The notes beneath the pieces are model-generated. The model saw only the letters and a program-made list of their open reading frames with translations, did no database searches and was not told where the DNA came from. DNA of 50,884 nucleotides from an uncultured Bacteroidales bacterium. Lineage in GTDB: Bacteria > Bacteroidota > Bacteroidia > Bacteroidales > WCHB1-69. The stretch lies in the NCBI GenBank assembly GCA_900315705.1, contig ONAB01000002.1, positions 1 through 50,884 on the forward strand, read 5' to 3'. Each line of letters begins with the position of its first letter. The first letter of the stretch is position 1. The position numbers and the translations under genes are program-made. Below, one piece after another: positions 35,049 to 45,700 of this stretch.

Positions 35049-36695
35049 ATGAAAAGGTTCATAATCCCATCACTCAGTCTTCTCGGCGGGCTGTTACTCG
35101 CCTTCGCTTGGTATCCCCACGGACTTCCATTCCTGGTTTTCTTTGCCTGGATACCCTTTTTCTTTATGAGTGACGTCCTGTTGGAGAGAGGGGGAAAAGC
35201 CGCTTTCGTGAAAGGGTGGCTTGCCAGCTGGCCGGGATTGATGTTATGGAACCTCATCACCACCTACTGGATTGGCTATTGCACCATACCCGGGGCCATC
35301 GGCGCCATTGTGGCCAACTCGCTGTTGCAGGCCTGGGTGTTCGGATTCTGGCATTGTTGCCGCAAGTATGTAAAACAGGAGTGGATACATCCCATCCTGC
35401 TGATCGCCTTCTGGGTCTCATTCGAGTACCTGCATCTGAACTGGGACCTGACGTGGCCGTGGCTGAACCTCGGCAACGTGTTCGCGGTTTGCCCGCAGTG
35501 GGTGCAATGGTATTCCATCACGGGAGCGATGGGAGGAACGGTATGGATTCTTTTGCTCAACTTCCTGCTCTACTATCTGATTCGCCAGCAGGCCAAGACG
35601 CACCGCGTCGCCTGGGGTTTCATCACTGCCAGCGCGCTCGTGTTCCTCATCCCCGTTATCCTTTCGGCATTGATGTTTAAAAATGCCGGGGAGAGCATCG
35701 ACAAGAGCCGTCCCGTGAACGTGGTGGCTGTGCAGCAGAACACCGACCCGTGGGAAGAAGAGTACTCGCTTACCAACGAGGAGCAGATACAACGGATTAT
35801 TGAGGTCAGCGCCCCATATATAGACGAAAACACCGAACTGGTGGTGTGTCCCGAGTCGAGCGTGCCGCACAACATCTCGCTTCTGGACTTGCAGATGCGC
35901 ACCTTTATGCCCGCGAACACGGGGTACAGCGGATTCTTTCTTTTGGACAGCGTCATCCACACATATCCGAAGCTGAACTACATATTAGGCATGTCATTAT
36001 TTTCTCTATACGACCATCCGGCCACGCTGACAGCACGTCCGGTGGGCGAAGGGACCTATGTGGATGTCTTCAACAGCGCTTTATGCTATGGTGCCAACTA
36101 CTACAACGGACATTACCACAAATGTCGTTTGGTGCCCGGTGTGGAGAAGATGCCCTTCCCGAAGTTGCTGGGATTCCTCGGTGACGTACTTATCAAGTTG
36201 GGCGGGTCCAACACATCGTTGGGCAACGACACCATCCAGCGCACATTCGCCATCCAAAGCAAGGGTGCGGAGTTGCGCGTAGGCGCGGCCATTTGCTACG
36301 AGTCCATATACGGGGAGTTGTTCGGCAAGTTCGTGCAGAACGGCGCCAACCTAATGACGGTCATCACCAACGACTCGTGGTGGGACGACAGCCAGGGGCA
36401 CAAGCAGCACTTTGAGATGTCACGGTTAAGAGCCGTAGAGACGCGCCGCTACATTGTGCGTGCCGCCAATGGCGGATTCTCCGGCATCATAGACCCCTGC
36501 GGCAATGTCTTGCAGAAGACCAACTACAACGAGCGCACGGCCATCAAGGAGACTGTGTACGCCCAAGAGGGCGAGACCTTCTACGTGCAGCACGGTGACT
36601 ATATCGCACGCATCAGCGTCTTTGTGGCTTTGGCAGGATTCCTTTTCACCTTTGTTTGCTGGTGCATAGAAGCCATTAAGAGAATTGAGAATTGA
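35049..36695 (+). CDS. lnt: Apolipoprotein N-acyltransferase
   Basis: A 548-residue inner-membrane enzyme adding the third acyl chain to lipoproteins. Six or so N-terminal membrane helices precede a nitrilase domain with the catalytic triad visible: Glu in VVCPESSVP, Lys in YHKCRLVPG and Cys in AAICYES. Length is usual. I use the ATG at 35049 because the upstream in-frame extension (to 34881) would be coded by repeats and spacer. It is boxed by arrays: array 4 ends next to the ATG, and the last residues (RIEN) and stop are coded by array 3. One of the three CATG sites of the window is here (35990). Confidence 0.95.
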   Translation: MKRFIIPSLSLLGGLLLAFAWYPHGLPFLVFFAWIPFFFMSDVLLERGGKAAFVKGWLASWPGLMLWNLITTYWIGYCTIPGAIGAIVANSLLQAWVFGFWHCCRKYVKQEWIHPILLIAFWVSFEYLHLNWDLTWPWLNLGNVFAVCPQWVQWYSITGAMGGTVWILLLNFLLYYLIRQQAKTHRVAWGFITASALVFLIPVILSALMFKNAGESIDKSRPVNVVAVQQNTDPWEEEYSLTNEEQIQRIIEVSAPYIDENTELVVCPESSVPHNISLLDLQMRTFMPANTGYSGFFLLDSVIHTYPKLNYILGMSLFSLYDHPATLTARPVGEGTYVDVFNSALCYGANYYNGHYHKCRLVPGVEKMPFPKLLGFLGDVLIKLGGSNTSLGNDTIQRTFAIQSKGAELRVGAAICYESIYGELFGKFVQNGANLMTVITNDSWWDDSQGHKQHFEMSRLRAVETRRYIVRAANGGFSGIIDPCGNVLQKTNYNERTAIKETVYAQEGETFYVQHGDYIARISVFVALAGFLFTFVCWCIEAIKRIEN

Positions 36696-36779
36696 GAATT
36701 GAGAGTTGAGAATTGAGAATTGAGAGTTGAGAATTAAGAATTGAGGGTTAAGGGTTAAGAATTGATAATTAAGAATTAC
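36682..36779 (+). repeat. Heptamer array 3 between lnt and the giant protease-adhesin gene
   Basis: Fourteen exact 7-bp units (98 bp), mainly GAATTGA with GAGTTGA, GAATTAA, GGGTTAA and TAATTAA variants. The first two units encode the lnt C terminus and stop codon; the last ends six bases before the next ATG. The transcribed strand has stops in all three frames, the opposite strand none. Confidence 0.95.
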
Positions 36780-36785
36780 CATAAT

Positions 36786-39700
36786 ATGAGAAAGTCCTTA
36801 CTATTGACGGCTTGCCTTGTGGCTGTCGTTTCTATTTTGACATCAGCTCCTGTGGACACCCTGACGGGTCTTCGCGTGGCATCGAATTTCTATCGCGAAA
36901 GAGCTGGTGTCCAGCAAAGCAGAAGCATCAGTTCTCATTTGGTCAAGACCTATAAAATCTTACCAAGTGAGGCACGTGATTCTCTCAACTGCCTATATGT
37001 ATATAATGTAGGCGACGGTTATGTGATTGTCAGTGCCGACGACCGTATCACACCAGTGCTGGGTTATTCCACCGAAGGGAACTTTGATGTGCAGCACATT
37101 CCAGTGCAATTGCAGGAATGGCTTTCCCAATATGCATCCAAAATCGGCACGGCAGTGTCGTCGCCCGGGTTCACCAACGAGCAAGTGAACACATCCTGGA
37201 GGGCTCTGGCTTCCGACAATTACACCCCCAGCCGTTACGGTACAGTCAGGGTGGCACCTCTGATACAGACCCTTTGGGACCAACATCCTTATTACAACAA
37301 CTATTGCCCGTATGATGCCAGCGCCGGCGAGCGGGTGGTGACCGGTTGCGTGGCCACGGCTATGGCGCAAATCATCCGCTATTGGCAATATCCGTCTCGG
37401 GGTATAGGCAGCCACAGTTACACCCACTACTCTTACGGCACCCAGTCGGCCGATTTCGGGAACACGACCTACAACTACAGTCTGATGCCTCTTTCGCTGG
37501 ACGGCAGCAGCAGCACTGCCCAAATCAACGAGGTGGCAAAGTTGATGTACCATTGCGGTGTAAGCGTGGATATGGACTATGGTTTGGCTTCTCTTGGAGG
37601 CAGTGGCGCTTCCACTCAATATGCCGCGGATGCCCTCAACACCTATTTCGGCTATTCAGGCTGCCAATACCAAAATAAGTCCGACTACACGAACTATCAA
37701 TGGACGAACAAACTCAAGACAGAGTTGAACAATGGTCGTCCTGTGCTATACGATGGAAGCGGTACTGGCGGGCACGCCTTCATCTGCGACGGATACACGG
37801 TGGATGACTATTTCCACTTCAACTTTGGTTGGAGTGGCTCCTATAACGGTTATTTCACATTAGATGATATCACACCGGGAAGCTACAATTTCAATTATAC
37901 GCAAGGGGGTATATTCAACATAAGTGCCGCGCTGCCCATACTCCGTGCCAGTGAGTCGGAAGTGGACTTTTTAACGGAAAGCGGTACCGTAAGCGAAGGC
38001 AGGAAAATCAATGTCATCTCCAACAACCTAAGCAGTCCCATCACTATTTCCACCAACAGTCCCTTCTTTGTCAGCACCGACTCCGTTCATTACGGAAGCA
38101 GCATCACAATGGGCACCGGCGGGGGATACTTTTTCGTGAAATACTCACCCAGCACTGGCATTCAACGTGATTCTTCATCCATCACCCTTGCCTCCGGCTC
38201 CACCACAACATCCATTGTACTCCAGGGATTCACCTTCGTCATCGATTGCCAGCCCATCAATAACTTGAATATTTCATCAAGCGACCTCTCTCACATCAAT
38301 ATTGTATGGACGGAACCGCAAATGGACACTACGCCTCAGATTCTCACCTGGAACAATGCCAAGACCAGCAACTACAGTTTCAACAACAATAAAGTCACAC
38401 TGTTGCAACGATTTACCACCGCAGACTTGGCCTCTCACCACAACCAGACATTGACTGGAATCTCGTTCTATGTCACCAGCGGATTCTCTGTCCTTAAATT
38501 AGTGGTGTACAAAGGGAGTGATTTTAGAGGTACTTCATTTAATCCCGGCACTTTGATCGTGGAGGAGACCATACCTGTTTCCACCCTCACTGGGAATTCT
38601 TGGAACACCTTCACCCTATCCCATCCCGTCACCATCGACGCCCACGAAGAGTTATGTTTCGGCGTTTATATGGAATCCTCCTACGCCTATCCGATACCTG
38701 TAGGCAGCCCCATTGTTGCAAAAAAAGGCAGCATTGTAGGATACTCCAATGGCAGTGGAGGACAAAGTTGGTCTCAAATCAACAGTTACAGTGTCTGTCT
38801 GCGCGGCATCATCCAAAACACGCAAAGCGTCACCCATTATGAGGTGTCGCGCGACGGAACCCCTCTGGGCTCCACAACCTCGACTTCCTACAACGACATC
38901 GTAAGCCACACCGACACCTACCATTACACCGTGACGGCGGTTTGGGACAACAGCTGTTCCTCAGCGGCACAAATGGACTTCACAAATGTGGCCAGCATCA
39001 TCGTCAACCCTCAAGTGCTGGAATTCCACAACAACTATGGGTACTCCAACACTGTAAAGACCGTTCAAATAGGAGGGAACGGCATTTCCCAGCCCATCCA
39101 GGTTTCTGTCAGCGGCAACTTCCAAATAAGCACAAACGGAACCTCCTACTCCACTTCCGCCACACTGTCCTCTTCAGGAGGCGTTTTGTATGTAAAATAC
39201 ACCCCTACATCTACCAATACCACGTTCGAGAGCGGACAAATCGACCTCTCCTCGGGCGCCCTGTCCGCCAGAGTGAGTTTGACAGGCCAGTGCTATGGAG
39301 ACTGTAATCCACCAGAAAACCTCGTGTTATCCGCATCAGGGCCTACTGCCAACCTGCATTGGGACACACCCACATACACCCCCGAGGAACCTGCCATCCT
39401 ATCTTGGTGTACCACCTTTATTCATGGGTCCTTTACCTTTTTGAACGATGGAAATTGCACTATGGTCCAAAGATTCGAACCCAGCGATCTAACCTCCTAT
39501 CACAACAAAAAAATAACTTCCATATCGTTTGTTATGCCCAATGTTTCCACCATCAGTTCCGGCAAAATTGTGGTCTATAAGGGTGGATCGTTCTCAAGTT
39601 CAGGTAATCCCGGCACTTTGGTTTACGAACAAAACATAAACATTTCCTCCCTGTCCGATTGGACTTGGAACAGCATCACCCTAAACACACCCGTAACCAT

Positions 39701-42700
39701 AGATGCATCCCAAGAACTATGGTTTGGTGTTTATTTTGTCTATTCAGGAACCTGTTATCTTGTTAGTTGTGATAATAGTGTTAGTGTATCTAAAAAGGGA
39801 GGATTAATAAAAAGAAACAATTATTCTTGGGATAGCTTTGACTATGGTTTCAGCATAAAAGCCACTGTAGAGGATACTCCTATAACGGTGTCCCGTTATC
39901 AGATTGACCGCAACGGCAGCACCATCGTCTCCAACACCTCTGCCACAAGTTATACAGACAATGTTGGTGTCAACGGGAACTATGACTATACCGTTTGGGC
40001 GATATGGAGCAACGGTTGCCGGGCAGGGGCCAGCGGGAGTGTCTCCGTAACGGGAGGATGCACCACACCGGGCTCGGTCACTACACAAAATCTATGCGGA
40101 GGCACCTACACCTGGCACGGCACCACTTACAATGCCAGCGGTACCTACACCTACGCCTTCACAAACGGCAGCGGTTGCCTGCAGGTGGACACCTTGCGTC
40201 TCAACATCCATTCCAATCCGTCGGTCACCATCAACGGCAACAGCAGTATTTGCAACGGCAGCAGCACTACGCTCACTGCCTCCGGCGCCAACACCTACAG
40301 CTGGAACACGGGAGTCTCCGGTGCCAGCATCAGCGTCCATCCGACCAGCACCGCTACCTACACAGTCACGGGCACCAACAGCTACGGATGTACCGCCACC
40401 GCCACGTTCACAGTTAACGTCACGTCACCCACATTGGCAATCGTCAGCACATCTGACGTTTCCAGTATCACAACCTCAACGGCCACTTGCGGTGGCTCGG
40501 TCTCGTCAGACGCCTGCTCGCCCGTTACCGCCAGAGGTGTATGTTGGAGCACATCGCACAATCCCACTATCACCGGCAGCCATACCACCAACGGAACCGG
40601 CACGGGCACCTTCACCAGCAGCCTCTCAGGACTTACCGCGAACACCACCTACTATGTAAGAGCCTACGCCACCACTGCGGCGGGCACCAAGTATGGTGAG
40701 GAAAAGAGCTTCAAAACGAGCTGTAGCGCCGTCACAGTCAACATTAGTGGCAACACCAACATATGCAGCGGCGCCAGCACTACCCTCACCGCTTCCGGCG
40801 CCAACAGCTACACCTGGAATACCGGGGCCTCGGGCAGCAGCATCACGGTCAATCCAACGAGCAGCACTCCCTATACGGTCACGGGCACCAACAGCCTTGG
40901 TTGCACGGGCAACGCCACGGTCACTGTCACCGTCACCCCAGTCTCGCTTGCCACCGTCAACACGGCCAATGTCACAAACATCACCACCACGGCAGCCACT
41001 TGCGGCGGCTCGGTCTCGTCAGACGCCTGCTCGCCCGTTACCGCCAGAGGTGTCTGCTGGAGCACATCGCACAATCCAACTGTTGCCGGCAGCCACACCA
41101 GCAACGGCACAGGCACGGGCACCTTCACCAGCAACCTCACAGGACTTGCCGAAAACACCACTTACTATGTAAGGGCATACGCCACCACCGCAGCGGGCAC
41201 AGCTTACGGCACGGAAAAGACATTCACCACCGGTTGCACCCCCGCACAGGGCATTGAGACCGTCACCGCCTGTGGCAGCTACACCTGGCACGGGCACACC
41301 TACACTGCCAGCACCAACACCCCCACCTACACCATCACCAACGGGGCCGCCAACGGATGCGACAGTATCGTCACTTTGCACCTCACCATCAAACCCATCC
41401 CCGTGGTAACCATTTCGGGCAACACTCACATAAATCGCTATGAGAGCACCACGCTCACCGCAAGCGGCGCCAGCAGCTATGTATGGTCCACGGGCAGCCA
41501 CAACAATGCCATCACTGTGTCGCCCGTCGTCACCACCACCTACTCTGTCACTGGCACTACTGACGGATGCTCCAGCACCCCTGCCAGCGTTACCGTCACC
41601 GTGGGCGACTGCATCCCCTTCTATCACATTGAGACCGTCACGGCTTGCAACAGCTACACCTGGCACGGACACACCTACACCGAGAGCACCAACACTCCTA
41701 CCCACACATTCCCTAACGGGGCCTCCAATGGCTGCGATAGTATCGTGAATCTCCACCTCATCATTATCCATTCAACAAACAACTCGATCTACATTAATGA
41801 GTGCGGCAGCTACACTTGGTACGGGACCACCTACACCACCTCGGGCACCTACACTCACGAGTATTCCAGCCACTATGGCTGCACTCAAGTTGATACCCTG
41901 CACCTCACCATTACGCCCATCCCTGTGGTGACCATCTCCGGCGACACCAGCATATTCATCCACGAGAGCACCATCATTATGGCCTCTGGTGCTGAATCCT
42001 ACATTTGGAGCAATGGACTGAACTCCACGGGGTTCGTGGTCTCTCCTACAACGACCACCACCTATACAGTCACGGGTTACAACAACTTGTGCGCGAGTGA
42101 GCCTGTCAGCATCACCGTTCACGTTAAAGAGTGCATACCCGCACAGGGCATCGAGACCATCACCGCCTGCAGTAGCTACACTTGGCACGGGCACACCTAT
42201 ACTGCCAGCACCAACACTGCCACCTACACCATCCCCAGCGGGGCCGCCAACGGATGCGACAGTATTGTCACCCTGCACCTCACCATCCATAAACCTGCAC
42301 ATAATGCCATTACCGTTTCCGAATGCGGCCGCTACACCTGGAGTTCCGGCAACGGGCAGACCTACACCCAAAGTGGCACCTATCTCCACACCCACACGGA
42401 CGTGAACGGTTGCACACAAGTGGATACATTACACCTCACCATCAATCCCATCCCTCTGGTGACCATAACGGGTAACACTTCCATACCTCTCTACGAAAGC
42501 ACCACGCTCACCGCCCACGGCGCTACCAGCTACACCTGGTCCAACGGCAGTCACGCCAGTGCCATTACCGTGTCGCCCGCCAGCGCCACCACCTACTCCG
42601 TCACTGGCACCACCAACGGTTGCACCGGCACACCCGCCAGCGTCACCGTCGTCGTGGGACCCTGCCAACCTAAACAAGGCGTGGAGACCGTCACCGCCTG

Positions 42701-45700
42701 CGGCAGCTATACCTGGCACGGGCACACCTACACTGCCAGCACCAACACCCCGACATACACTATCCCTGGCGGGGCCGCCACCGGTTGCGACAGTGTCGTC
42801 ACCCTGCATCTCACCATCAAACCCGTCCCTGTGGTGACTGTCACAGGCAACATCGCCATACTTATTGACCAGAGCACCACGCTCACCGCTCACGGTGCCA
42901 GCAGTTACACCTGGTCCAACGGCAGCCACGCCAGTGCCATCACTGTGTCGCCTGCCTCTACCACCACCTACTCCGTGGTCGGCACCTTAGGCGGCTGCAC
43001 CAGTGCACCAGCCAGTGTTACAGTAAACGTCAGCGCTTGTCTCCCCGGACAACACGAGGAGACCATCACGGCCTGCGACAGCTACACTTGGACCTCCGGC
43101 AACGGGCAGACTTACAATGAAAGCACCAATGTCACCCACACTATCCCCAACGGGGCCGCCAATGGGTGCGACAGTATCCTCACCTTGCACCTCATCGTCC
43201 GCCACCCGGCAAAAGAATACACCGTGGTCACTGGCTGTGGGAGTTACACTTGGAACGGAATCATCTACACTCAAAGCGGAACTTACACCTTCAATCACAC
43301 CGACAATTATGGTTGCATACTGAGGGACACCCTTGTACTCACCATCAAACCCAAGCCTGTGGTGACTGTCACGGGCAACACTTCCATACTGGCCAGTCAG
43401 AGCACCACCCTCACCGCGCAAGGCGCTATCAGTTACGTCTGGTCCAACGGCAGCCAGACCAATACCATCACCGTGTCGCCGACCGACACCACCATCTACA
43501 CCGTAGTTGGCACCACGGACGGCTGCTCCAGCGAGCCTGTCCGCGTAACCGTAAATGTGAGTCCTTGCACACCCGTGCAAGGTGTGGAGACCGTCACTGC
43601 CTGCGACAGTTATACCTGGCACGGCACCACCTATACTGAAAGCACAAACACTGCAACATACACCATCCCCGGCGGGGCCGCCAACGGGTGCGACAGCATC
43701 GTCACCCTCCACCTTACCGTCCGCCACCCGGAGAATGAATATTCGGTGATCACAGAATGCGGCAATTTCACCTGGAACGGCACCACCTACACGCAGAGCG
43801 GCACCTACACTTACAGTCACACCGACAGCTACGGCTGCACGCAGATGGACACCCTCGTCCTCACCATCACCCCCATTCCTGTGGTAACCATCACGGGCAA
43901 CAGCAGCATAAACCTCAACGAGAGCACCACGCTCACCATACACGGCAGTGCCAATATGTATGTCTGGTCCAACGGCAGCCGCGCAAGTTCCATCACTGTG
44001 TCGCCGACTTCCACCACCACCTACACCGTGCTCGGCATCTCCAACGGTTGCACCAGCGAGCCGGCCAGCTTCACCGTCAACGTAATCGTTTGTTCACCCG
44101 TGCAAAGTGCGGAAACAGTCTCTGCCTGCGGCAGTTACACCTGGCATGGGCGCACCTTCTACGAAAGCACTGACACTGCTACATATACCATCCCCAACGG
44201 GAGCGCAGATGGCTGCGACAGCACCGTCACCCTGCACCTCACCATCCACAACCCGGTGCACACGGCCGTCACTGTCTCCGAGTGCGGCAGCTACACCTGG
44301 ACTTCCGGCAACGGGCAGACCTACACCGCATCAGGTCATTACACCTACAGCCACTCGGATGCGCACGGCTGCACGCAGGTGGACACCCTGCACCTCACCA
44401 TCAAGCCCATCCCTGTGGTGACCATCTCGGGAAATAACAACATCCACCTCTACGAGAGCACCACACTCACCGCCCACGGCGCCAACAGCTACTCCTGGTC
44501 CACGGGCGCCAGCACCGGTGCCATCACCGTGTCGCCCGCCGCCACCACCACCTACTCGGTCACCGGCACCACAAACGGCTGCGCCAGCGCACCTGCCAGC
44601 GTCACCGTCAACGTGGGTTCCTGCATTCCTGGACAAGGTGTGGAGACCGTCACTGCCTGTGGCAGCTATACTTGGCACGGCACCACCTACACCGCCAGTA
44701 CCAACACCGCCACGCACACCATCCCCGGCGGAGCCGCCACCGGCTGCGACAGCATTGTTACCCTCCACCTCACCATCAAACCCATCCCTGTGGTGACCAT
44801 CTCGGGCAACAATAACATCCACCTCTACGAGAGCACCACCCTCACTGCAAGCGGTGCCAACAGCTATGTATGGTCCACGGGCGCCAGCACCAATGCCATC
44901 ACCGTGTCGCCCGCCAGCACCACCACCTACTCCGTAACAGGCACCACGGATGATTGCGCCAGTGCGCCCGCCAGTGTCACCGTCAACGTGGGTCCCTGCA
45001 TACCGGGACAGGGCGTGGAGACCGTCACTGCCTGCGGCAGCTACACTTGGCACGGGCACACCTACACTGCCAGCACCAGCACCGCCACGCACACCATCCC
45101 CGGCGGGGCCGCCACAGGCTGCGACAGCATTGTTACCCTCCACCTCACCATCAAACCCATCCCTGTGGTGACCATCTCGGGTGACAATAACATCCACCTC
45201 TTCGAGAGTACCACCCTCACTGCAAGCGGCGCCAACAACTACTCCTGGTCCACGGGCGCCAATACCAATGCCATCACCGTGTCGCCCGCCACTACCACCA
45301 CCTACTCTGTCACCGGCACCTCGGACGGCTGCGCCAGCGCACCTGCCAGCATCACCGTCAACGTGGGTCCCTGCATACCGGGGCAGGGCGTGGAGACAGT
45401 CACTGCCTGCGGCAGCTACACCTGGCACGGGTACACCTACACTGCCAGCACCAGCACCGCCACGCACACCATCCCCGGCGGAGCTGCCACTGGCTGCGAC
45501 AGCATTGTTACCCTCCACCTCACCATCAAACCCATCCCTGTGGTGACCATCTCGGGCAACAACGACATCCACCTCTACGAGAGCACCACCCTCACTGCAA
45601 GCGGTGCCAACAGCTATGTATGGTCCACGGGCAACCACACCAGTGCCATCACCGTGTCGCCCGCCACTACCACCACCTACTCTGTCACCGGCACCACGGA

